From assembly GCA_907165135.1 (NCBI GenBank), contig OU015566.1, positions 8,478,157 through 8,542,156 on the forward strand: a stretch of 64,000 bases of DNA, read 5' to 3'. The notes beneath the pieces are model-generated. The model worked only from the letters and a program-made list of their open reading frames with translations. It did no database searches and was not told the origin of the DNA. This DNA is from Oikopleura dioica. Lineage: Eukaryota > Chordata > Appendicularia > Copelata > Oikopleuridae. The translations under genes were made by a program, and so were the position numbers. Within the stretch, counting starts at the first letter, position 1, and every line of letters starts with the position of its first letter. Below, one piece after another: positions 1 to 12,000 of the stretch.

Positions 1-1
1 T

Positions 2-3000
2 GACGATTGTAGCAGTCAAGGAGGCGAATGCCAGCCCGGTGGTGTCTGCAAATGCAAAGAAGGATGGACTGGTAGCAGATGCTCGAAAGCAGTTTGCTCA
101 CAGCAATGTGAAAATGGTGGTCGCTGCACTGCACCAGATTTGTGCTCTTGCAAAGATAACTGGAGCGGACCAAGCTGCAAAAGATATGGACCCAAAGCCA
201 AGATTTGTTCTTTTACGTCCGCTCGTGTGATGTTATTTGACGAGTCTATTCATTTTATTCAAAAGAACGATGAAATTAAATGCACGGTCTCACTGTTCAA
301 AAGTCGGGACATTGACATTCAGTTGCGAACGGACACAAATGATCTAATTGCGAGGTCAATGAGCGAAACAATCATCCTCTCACAACAGTCCCCTTTTTCG
401 ACAAATTTCGGTGAAAATCGACAAGAGTTTTCCTTTTCTGAGCTGGTCATAATTTCTACCGGCGAAGAAGTTTGGATAAAATACACTGGTAGTGAAATTC
501 CTGGAGGGCTGTGTTCTAGCTCTGTTTCTCAGACATCTGATCTTCTCTTGCCAAATGGAAAACTTCCATCAAACTGCTATTATGAGCCTCCAATAAAGAG
601 TAAAATCAAGCATGCTCAACTGGCAGATACCTGCGATCACCTAATGCAGTTGGGAAATTTCAACAAGTGCGCTAAGGTCGTCCCAATCGCTGCTGATCTC
701 ATGTCTAAATGTGTATCAGAGCTTTCCCAGCAATGTTCTGATTCTCATAATACTGATTGTCTTTGCCATGTTATGTCTGGCTGGGCAAGTACTTGCGCTC
801 AGTATGGCTTCGAAGTAGGGAATTGGCGTCGGGCTGACCTCTGCCCAGAGCCGAATTGCCCGAAAAATCAGATCTGGTCAGAGTCTGTCGATTTATGTAC
901 GCCAAATTGCGCCGATAAACGCAATGAAAATTCGTACTCCTGTCCTATAATGAACAAATTTCCTGGATGTACCTGTCCTGAGAAGCAAATTCTTCGAGAA
1001 GACGGCATTTGTGTCAGTGAAGAAGCGTGTGGATGCACATTGAATGATAAGTTTTACGTTCAAGGTTCTGTTGTATCCACAAATGAAGAAGTATGCTCGT
1101 GCAAAGGGCTCAGTTGGGCTTGCAAAAAGCCTGATGCGAGTCCACGTCGATGCAGACTCTTTGGAGCGGGGCACATTGACGATTTTGATGGCGGGCAGAA
1201 TAGCCTTCACTCACATGGAAATTATATCGCTCTCCGGCTGCCTTCATTATCGATAAAAGTCGAGTTCAGCCAATGCGCAGGGGATCAGTATTCAATCTGT
1301 ATGCACAAAGTATCTGTGGACAACGAAGATGGTAACCATATCCGACTTGGTCCTAGTGACGCTATATTCATTGATGGCGAGCGAGTTCTTGGGATTCATG
1401 AGAATGAATCTATCCGAATTTATGGTTGTCTCAGACTAGTGTCATTGAAATTCTCGAACTGGACATCGTCATTTCTTTTGTTCCAGGCGTAAGTGTGATG
1501 ATTGAATACAGAGGGACAGAAAGTTTCGAGGGTATTTGCGCTCCGAAGACAACTATGGCGAATACTGGGCATTATGACGTTGACTTTCAACACTTCGCCA
1601 GCATCTTTAATCTTTTGCCTCAAAGAAACCTGATTCTACCAGTTCAGAAAATCGGAAACTGTGCCCGCGAAAGATTCGAAATGTGTCAAGTCTTTGTTTC
1701 ACAAGATCTGAAAGAATGCAATCACGTGATTCCCCCAGAGATTTTTATTGCAAGATGTCAAGCGGATATCTGCAATTGTTTCAACGAGGTTGGATGTCAT
1801 CAAGTTATTTGTGAATCTGTAGCAGAGTATATAAGACATTGTAAAAATGCGCTGGTCTCATCTTTGAAGAAGGAAATAATGACTCCAGAAATTTGTGTGA
1901 ATGAGTGTTCAAAAAATGAAATCTGGTCAGACTCTGTGTGTCCCCTCGAAGAAACCTGTCAGAACATGTCTTCGAAAAGAAAAGGTCACTGTTCGAAGAG
2001 GATATCTGCGTGCTCTTGCAAAGACGGATTTTACCGCGATGATCGTGACCAGTGTATTCCTTTAGCACAATGCCCTTGCTACGACAACGATGGACTCGCC
2101 ATGTATCCCGGAGAAACATCTGTCAATACTGCTGGAGAAAATTGCTCCTGTTCAAGTGGAGTTATGACTTGCGAGAGTCAAGAAACATCAAATAATGAAC
2201 TTGTCCGAGGAAAGCGAAATTATCTAAGATCAAACTGTGGGTACGGTCTTGAGCTTCAAAATAAGGAAACAGCGAATGTTTGCAACCAAGAGGATTTTAC
2301 CGGAGACAATAAGGTCTGCGGGTGTGTAGCTGGATTCTGGGACAGTAGCTTACAGAAATGTGTTTCTACGAGGCAAGAATGCACCTGCCCAGAATATTTA
2401 AAGCCGAAAGATGGAGTCTGTCATATGTTCATTTGCAGAAATGGCAAATGGCTGAGAAAAGCAAAACCCTGTGCTGGTGAATGCTCAGTTTATGGTACAA
2501 GACACATGAAAACATTCGATGGGAAGAGTCTCGCTTTTTCGTCAAATTGTGAAATTATTCTAGCCACAAACAAATGTAAATCGAAACCTTCAGAATCTTT
2601 CACTGTCACGCTTGAAAACAAGCAATGCCAAGGGACTAATCTTATTTGCACCAAACAGCTTAGGGTTTACCATTCGAATGGAAAGGTATTTTCTGTCTAT
2701 GGAAATTACGAGTCTTCTGGGCGACGAAAAATTGTTAGGACAGGAGATCCACCGCGGCTTGGAGTTCGGCAAGTTGGGCTTTATCTCATTATTCAAGTCA
2801 ATCCAGATGTAGTTGTACTTTGGGATGTGAGCCTTAGAGTCCACGTTATCGTTGAAAACAACCTAAACGGTGATGTGTGTGGAATGTGCGGAAATTTCAA
2901 TGGAGACAATAGCGACGATTTCACTGGTCGAAACGGAGCAATTGTTACCTCGGGAGATCTTTTAGCAGAAGGCTGGAAATTCTCTTCTCGCAAATCAATG

Positions 3001-6000
3001 TGCTCAGCTCCTTCTACTGATGAAAACTCGTCTTCAACCTGCCTTGCTACTGATCAGAGTAAAAATGCATACGCCATTGAAACATGTCAACTCATATACT
3101 CCGATATCTTTGAAAAATGCCGGGCAAAAGTTGACCCAACGGCATTCTATGAAGACTGCAAGGAATCCGCTTGTTCATGCTCACGTGGAGGAGAATGCGA
3201 GTGCTTGTGTGCCACAATAGCTTCTTTTGCCAGAGCTTGTGCTGTTGCCGGAGAACCCGTGAGATGGAGATCGCCAGATTTATGCCCGCTCATGTGCGAG
3301 GCTCAAGAAAAACAACCTGGAGGACCGGGTTTTGAATACCAAAACTATCACTAAAAGTCATTTAGGATCAATTTAAATTTTTTTCTTTATTCTTAAAGTG
3401 ATTAACTGAAATAGATTACAGTTGAGTATTTATATAGAAGTTCAGTTAATAATCAATTTAACGAGTAAAATCCTTCAAAAGGCTGTGTCTGGCACTACGA
3501 TACTTGCCGCCCGTACTGCGAAGAAAGATGCGAGCGCTCATATTGTAGTCTCAGCAAAAACCTTCAATGCATTGATGGTTGCTTTCCAACATGTCCAGAA
3601 GGGTATCTATTCAGTGACATCGACAATGACTGCATTCTTCGCCATGTTTGCGAGGAAAGACGAGCCCAACAAGCCGAGGAGCAGGAGCCAGATGAACCGC
3701 GTTCTGAGGAACCTGTTTTTTTAGGAACTTGAATTCAAACCCGTAAAAGCTAGAAAACGACGTAAAGGACGCATGCGAATGAGACGATCTCGTAGAAGTG
3801 ACGAAAAGTGCTATTCTTGTAAACGGCTTAAAAATCTTTTCAACAGCAACTATAAAATAAAAACAAGACGGCCATCTCAAGCGGCCTGTCGTCAGAGAAC
3901 CTTGATTGCCGCAGAGGTGATTTTTACTTGCAAAACAGAAGGCCAATGGATAATTGTTTTGAGACTTGCTGTTGCATATAATCGTCCACAATTAATAAAA
4001 ATAAGCGTCCCACAAAAGCCAAAACCAGTGAAAATTTCAGCACGGAAATTTCTAAAAATTTTTGATTTCTGTGAGAAGCGAAAAAGAACTGAGCGAGTTC
4101 TGAATTCAAGAAAAGAACCGATTGCTGAACCAATCAAAGAATTGGCAAATGAGATCGTCAAGAACATTGCCAAATCCTGTAAACTTGCTGATCGCGAAAT
4201 CGTTGTTTTTATGGAGAGCGCTGATGACGACGAACTCCTTCAAAGATATGTTGATGCAGCTACTTCCCTAAAGTATCTGATTTTCGGCGAAGCCGGTGCA
4301 TTAAGCACTAAAAATGTGAAGTGGACTGTTGTCAAAGCAGTGACAGTCTCGCAAGCTACGCGATTCAAAACTGATAACGTTGAAAAAACTCTTGCTTGGA
4401 CTGAACGCTCTTCATTGACTATCGTTGATGATTTGAAATCGTTCTTCAGTCAAGGCACAGGCTTCTCAAAGCAGCTAATTGCAATGACCTCGGAGCTTAA
4501 CACAACTTACTGGCATTATATCTTTCTTGAAGAGAAAGTAGAGATCTTCTCTCTCTCAAAAGCAGACGTGCTCAGTCTTGAAAACCGCCTAGTCTCGATC
4601 TCTTCGCCTGATCAAATTGCTGATGGAACTCACCAACTTCTTCAAGAGCTTTGTGACGCTCCAAAAGTTCCAACGAAAATCGATGTTCAGGAGATCGTTC
4701 CAGCTGAAGTCATGGACAAGACTCCTGAGCCCGTCAAAATCGAAAAGTGCACTGCTGAGAACTCGATTTCAATCTTCTTTGACAAAATTTCACAAGAAGA
4801 ACTTTCCGATTTTGTGCAAAAGATACAGCACTATCTGACAGGAGAAGTGAATGGTCCATTCGGGTTGACTGATAGTCGCGTATCCGAGAAAAATCAGGGA
4901 AGAAGACTCTTTTTGATTTTTGATGAAGATGAAGGGCAACTGCAATTTGAAGAAGATGATCTCGTTATAACACCAAACCAGATTGATCATAGTGACACAG
5001 GGAGCTTTTATGTTTCTTGCTTCAGGGATCTCATCAAAAATAAAAATATCTTAGGTAAAAAATTTCCAATTTATAGTGTTTAAAGAAGGGTTGTCCTTCG
5101 CTTAGCGTCATACCGCGTAGAATGAACCAGTTCTCGTCCGATCACTGAAGTTAAACTACGACGGGCGGGGTTAGTACTTACATGGGTGACCGGTTGGGAA
5201 TACCTCGTGCGCTAAGCATTTTGATTTTTGTAAAGAATCCTATTTACTCTTGAAAGCATACAGATTCCATCGAAAAGAGTTATTAAGGGATCCCCCGATT
5301 TCGCCAACTTTGACCTCTATCTACTTTTTTTTGAGCTTACGTAGGAAGCTGGTTTTGGGCGCATTTGAAAGCCCGCTTCGAAAGAAGCAAATTCTGGTAG
5401 AATCAGCTTGCCAGCAAAACATTCGCTTATGCATTACAGGCCGTCAAAGTGATTAACATTTTGAAAAATGGCCATTTAAGGTCATTTTCAAATCGTATCT
5501 ACTTTTTTTTGGGCTTTAGGATTCAAAATCTTTTTGGTTTATCTAAAAGTATAGACGCTGATCTTTATTTTTTGGTAGAATGAGCATGATCGGATAAGTG
5601 AATAAAAAAATTCTATTTGTAAAACTTTTTGAAACCATTTTTGGCGTTATTTGGGTGTTAAAATGCTCTCTAGCGCCAACAATTGGCCGAAAATTCTGGT
5701 GCGGTTATTATATTCGTAATCTTCACATTCTAAGCTTTCGAAAGAGCCCTTGTTTGTGTTATTTCGATGACAATGAAAAATCGAAAAAAATTGCGATTTT
5801 CACGCTAAGTACAATTTACATGCATTTTCCCGAACTTTGGGAGCCAAAATTTCGGGGATGCATTTATGTAAAGGGGTACTATCATATATCAAAATGATCC
5901 TCAGAACACAAGGAATCTAATTATAGGCGATAATAACCGGTGCCAATGTTTTGAAAAATCGGGGGGTGATCCCTTAAAAGAACTTCTTTTTATCGCTTAG

Positions 6001-9000
6001 CGATGCTTCGGTGGAATGACGCTTCGTGTAGGGCGTTGTCTCGCTAGAGAAAAAGCGCCCTCCACCGTGCGCGTTTTTTTAAAGAGGTCGAAAATAGGAG
6101 CGTGCAGCGACAAAACGACCTCGAAATCAAGCACCCCTTCTCTTTACTCATCCCATTTTTGAGTCCGATTTCGATTGTCTAACAGGTAAGAATCGTCTCC
6201 ATGCCTTCTCTCCCATCCCTCTCGCCTCTTACGATTTTAAAACCCTACCAAGTGTCTTTTCGTCACAGAAATTTTGTTTTCCATGCCAGACTCGGAAAAA
6301 GCAAACTCCAGATGTAATTTTTCGCTGTAAATTGTCTACAGTGTAGTATTTTACTTTAAATAAAATTCAACTAACTATTATACTTATTTAATATCTTAAA
6401 CATACCCCATACAAATGTTAATATACGAGGAAAGTAAGTTAAAACTGCATCTTTCATGGAGGGAACTTCCGTGACAGAAAACATTCAAGAAGAGAGGGTA
6501 TGCAGGATATCCTGTCAAGACCGATAAATTGATACTGAAGTAGTTGGAAGTGAGTGATATATCACCTTTACTTATACTTAAACTTGTGAGAGGCGAGAGG
6601 GATAGGAGAGAGAAGGCATGGAAACGATTCTTACCTGTTAGACAATCGAAATCGGACTCAAAAATGGGATGAGTAAAGAGAAGGGGTGCTTGATTTCGAG
6701 GTCGTTTTGTCGCTGCACGCTCCTATTTTCGGCCTCTTTTCAGAAAATCGCACGCTAGAGGGCGCTTTTTCACATAGACACGCCGCCCCGTCAGTAGCGC
6801 ATTTAGCAAAATCATGATTTTTAAACACCGAATAGCACATTATCTGAAACTTTCATTTGAACTTTAACAGATTTGACAAAAGATTGATTCAATAGAACCT
6901 CGTCAAAAAGACAAAATGCTTAGCGCACGAGGTATTCCCAACCGGTCACCCATGTAAGTACTAACCCCGCCCGTCGTAGTTTGACTTCAGTGATCGGACG
7001 AGAACTGGTTTATTCTACGCGGTATGACGCTAAGCGATGATTGCCAGGAAAGATACATTATAAATTAATAGGTACTGAATAACAAGTTTTTAATAATAAC
7101 TATTTAATATTAACTTTATCATAAACTTATTAATTACCAGTGAAATTTTCCTCTTAACAAAAGCGTTATCCCAGTTGACGCCACTGTTAAGTTTGGTAAA
7201 CTTTCAAAATCTGTGGTCGATTTGGTCGGCCGGGTCGGTTTTTTCTTCGTCGGTCCTTTTGATCGGCTTTTGGTCGGATTGATAATTTAACAATAATTTC
7301 ATAATATTTTTTAATTAAATGTTCTTTCAGTTCAAAATTCAATGTTGCGTTCAACGTCAAGATTTTTTTCAAAAGACAAGCGCTTGAACAAACAAGCTTA
7401 AAATATCGATCAACGTATGATGGAAGCACGTTGTTTCCAGCGCAACTTTTTCATCATGCTACAAGGATTGTCGCTTGGTGGCGGCTCCTTATAGCTAGGG
7501 AAACTCGATGAAAAATGAGCTTTTTTCTGGGCTTTGTAGAGAGGGAGTATAATACAGATTTAGAAAGCCCAGAAGCTGAGGATCATTTTGACTATTTACA
7601 GTATGGGGTTTGGATCATGTCCTGGGGCGTTTTTGGGCGTCTAAAGTCCGGAAAATGGGGGTAGTTCCAGAAAAGGGATTAAAAAAGTATCGGTAGTCCA
7701 TCCTAAGAAAGAGCGGCTAAGTGTACGTTGTAGAGGAGGCTCTGGCGGTTCAGAATCTGTATAGAAACCTATTGGGACCCCCACATTCTAGAGGCGCTAG
7801 AGGCTCTAGAAGTTGAAGAAGTTACCTCAAAATCGGTACTTTTTTACGAAAAATTGCGCTAAGGGATTTATATTTATCCGAAATAGTCTTCAAAACGTTC
7901 CAATCAATTTTTCGATGTCAAAAATATTGTTTGGGGTCGTTTGAGGTCACTTGGGGTCATTTTTTGAGAAAAAATAGAATTTGGCCGAAACTCTACTCGA
8001 ATAACCTCAAATGACCCCAAACGATATTTTTGACATCCAAAAATTGATAGGAACGTTTTTAAGACGATTTCGGATAAAAATATAACCCTTACTGCAACTT
8101 TTCGTAAAAAAGTACCGATTTTGAGGTAACTTCTTCAACTTCTAGAGCCTCTAGCGCCTCTAGAATGTGGGGGTCCCAATAGGTTTCTATACAGATTCTG
8201 AACCGCCAGAGCCTCCTCTACAACGTACACTTAGCCGCTCTTTCTTAGGATGGACTACCGATACTTTTTTAATCCCTTTTCTGGAACTACCCCCATTTTC
8301 CGGACTTTAGACGCCCAAAAACGCCCCAGGACATGATCCAAACCCCATACTGTAAATAGTCAAAATGATCCTCAGCTTCTGGGCTTTCTAAATCTGTATT
8401 ATACTCCCTCTCTACAAAGCCCAGAAAAAAGCCCATTTTTCATCGAGTTTCCCTACTTATAGCCTCTGCTTTTTCACCGCCGTATAGCAATCATCGAACA
8501 TGAATAAAGAGAGAAGCTCCTTATATACGATAGGAAAGTTCGAATTTAATATCTTAAATATTTTATTTACAGGGTCTTCTATAAATTTTGAATTTTCGAA
8601 TTTATCAAAAGACTTGACTGATTCAATTTCTGTACGAGTTGGCTCGCTGGGCTTGAAAAAAGTATATGAAGGACAGTAAAAAATGACTAATATTATATAC
8701 GTAATATATTTTCTGAAAATCGCTGATCAGACTCCTTCCACTTGACCTCCTTCATATTACATCATATAAGTTTTATTATAATTTTTAAAATAAAAATTTA
8801 TTCCATAAGCAATACATAAAAACTTTCTATAATTATTTATAAGATATTGTTTATCAGATATTATCAGTCTTTTTTTTCTCCAGAAAGTTCGCAAAACGGT
8901 ACGGACAAACGTCATGTGTATGCGGATGAATGTTGGCACCGTAATTGGCAAGACTTGTCTAACGTTCAAATCTTATTTTTTTTAAGATCACAGCCAAACT

Positions 9001-12000
9001 TTCATTAAATCTGACGAAGAAATATTGGCGTACAATTTATCAGTGACCCCAAACAAATTTCAAAAAATGCAACTTCATGATGACATGCATGATGATGTTT
9101 AGAAACATACGCTTACAAAAGCAACATTGAATTTTGAACTGAAAGAACATTTAATTAAAAAATATTATGAAATTATTGTTAAATTATCAATCCGACCAAA
9201 AGCCGATCAAAAGGACCGACGAAGAAAAAACCGACCCGGCCGACCAAATCGACCACAGATTTTGAAAGTTTACCAAACTTAACAGTGGCGTCAACTGGGA
9301 TAACGCTTTTGTTAAGAGGAAAATTTCACTGGTAATTAATAAGTTTATGATAAAGTTAATATTAAATAGTTATTATTAAAAACTTGTTATTCAGTACCTA
9401 TTAATTTATAATGTATCTTTCCTGGCAATCATCGCTTAGCGTCATACCGCGTAGAATAAACCAGTTCTCGTCCGATCACTGAAGTCAAACTACGACGGGC
9501 GGGGTTAGTACTTACATGGGTGACCGGTTGGGAATACCTCGTGCGCTAAGCATTTTGTCTTTTGACGAGGTTCTATTGAATCAATCTTTTGTCAAATCTG
9601 TTAAAGTTCAAATGAAAGTTTCAGATAATGTGCTATTCGGTGTTTAAAAATCATGATTTTGCTAAATGCGCTACTGACGGGGCGGCGTGTCTATGTGAAA
9701 AAGCGCCCTCTAGCGTGCGATTTTCTGAAAAGAGGCCGAAAATAGGAGCGTGCAGCGACAAAACGACCTCGAAATCAAGCACCCCTTCTCTTTACTCATC
9801 CCATTTTTGAGTCCGATTTCGATTGTCTAACAGGTAAGAATCGTTTCCATGCCTTCTCTCTCCTATCCCTCTCGCCTCTCACAAGTTTAAGTATAAGTAA
9901 AGGTGATATATCACTCACTTCCAACTACTTCAGTATCAATTTATCGGTCTTGACAGGATATCCTGCATACCCTCTCTTCTTGAATGTTTTCTGTCACGGA
10001 AGTTCCCTCCATGAAAGATGCAGTTTTAACTTACTTTCCTCGTATATTAACATTTGTATGGGGTATGTTTAAGATATTAAATAAGTATAATAGTTAGTTG
10101 AATTTTATTTAAAGTAAAATACTACACTGTAGACAATTTACAGCGAAAAAATTACATCTGGAGTTTGCTTTTTCCGAGTCTGGCATGGAAAACAAAATTT
10201 CTGTGACGAAAAGACACTTGGTAGGGTTTTAAAATCGTAAGAGGCGAGAGGGATGGGAGAGAGAAGGCATGGAGACGATTCTTACCTGTTAGACAATCGA
10301 AATCGGACTCAAAAATGGGATGAGTAAAGAGAAGGGGTGCTTGATTTCGAGGTCGTTTTGTCGCTGCACGCTCCTATTTTCGACCTCTTTAAAAACGCGC
10401 ACGGTGGAGGGCGCTTTTCTCTAGCGAGACAACGCCCTACACGAAGCGTCATTCCACCGAAGCATCGCTAAGCGATAAAAGAAGTTCTTTTAAGGGATCA
10501 CCCCCGATTTTTCAAAACATTGGCACCGGTTATTATCGCCTATAATTAGATTCCTTGTGTTCTGAGGATCATTTTGATATATGATAGTACCCTTTACATA
10601 AATGCATCCCCGAAATTTTGGCTCCCAAAGTTCGGGAAAATGCATGTAAATTGTACTTAGCGTGAAAATCGCAATTTTTTCGATTTTTCATTGTCATCGA
10701 AATAACACAAACAAGGGCTCTTTCGAAAGCTTAGAATGTGAAGATTACGAATATAATAACCGCACCAGAATTTTCGGCCAATTGTTGGCGCTAGAGAGCA
10801 TTTTAACACCCAAATAACGCCAAAAATGGTTTCAAAAGTTTTACAACTAGAATTTTTTATTCACTTATCCGATCATGCTCATTCTACCAAAAATAAAGAT
10901 CAGCGTCTATACTTTTAGATAAACCAAAAGATTTTGAATCCTAAAGCCCAAAAAGTAGATACGATTTGAAAATGACCTTAAATGGCCATTTTTCAAAATG
11001 TTAATCACTTTGACGGCCTGTAATGCATAAGCGAATGTTTTGCTGGCAAGCTGATTCTACCAGAATTTGCTTCTTTCGAAGCGGGCTTTCAAATGCGCCC
11101 AAAACCAGCTTCCTACGTAAGCTCAAAAAAAAGTAGATAGAGGTCAAAGTTGGCGAAATCGGGGGATCCCTTAATAACTCTTTTCGATGGAATCTGTATG
11201 CTTTCAAGAGTAAATAGGATTCTTTACAAAAATCAAAATGCTTAGCGCACGAGGTATTCCCAACCGGTCACCCATGTAAGTACTAACCCCGCCCGTCGTA
11301 GTTTAACTTCAGTGATCGGACGAGAACTGGTTCATTCTACGCGGTATGACGCTAAGCGAAGGACAACCCTTCTTTAAACAACATAAATCAAATGGATTAG
11401 TTACAGATGTAAAATGATTCTAGGTGAAATCATCGCCGAACTCTGCCAATCCCGTCAGATTCCAAACGCTCCGGAAAAATTCGATCCTTCCCCACTGCCA
11501 CTTCCAGATTTGAAAGAGCCTTTTCGGCCGAAACCTGCGGATCTTTCTCCAAAGATTTGCACGGACACAAACTCCTGTGCTTGCTCGGAGGAGATGAATC
11601 TCATCATCCTTGTCGATGGAACTTTACAAATGCAAAAGCGATCAAATCGAGGAAAATATGTACTCGAATTTTTGAGAAAGCTAAGCGAGCGAACTGATTT
11701 CAATAAAACAAGTGTTGACGTCAAGTTTTACGGCGACAATAGATTGAGACTTGACAAGAATTCCTTCATATCCGATTCAAAGGAAGTTTTTGATGAGAAA
11801 CTTGCTTCCGTTGATTTTTCTGTAATGAGAAATTACAAGCGCCGACAGCCGATGATCTTCCTTAGAAAAGTTTTGACATACCTCAAGATAAGTAAGGATC
11901 GTCGGACTTCCATTGTTCTCTTTTCCGGTTCCCAGGACAATTCTGATCGCGTTCATACGAAATATGTCGTGAAACTTTTGAAGCAGCATCAGATCGCTTT

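Larger units (their letters stand above)
5078..11379. repeat. Large inverted duplication (palindrome) carrying 5S rRNA and spliced-leader RNA genes
   Basis: Left arm 5078-7348 and right arm 9121-11379 are near-identical reverse complements of about 2.27 kb, separated by a 1.77-kb spacer. Coordinates summing to about 16457 pair in the outer part and to about 16469 in the inner part, so only small indels separate the arms. Each arm holds, in order, 5S(+), SL(+), SL(-), 5S(-), so each arm is itself partly inverted. The whole unit lies in a phase-1 intron (5055-11423) of the von Willebrand-like gene. Without it the intron would be about 67 bp, normal for this genome. No clear target-site duplication is seen at 5077/11380. 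Short open frames in the arms look non-functional. Confidence 0.93.

Noticed and set aside
5078-11379. Autonomous transposon
   Set aside because: No transposase, no target-site duplication and no classic terminal motif; it behaves as an inverted duplication of a 5S-SL cassette.
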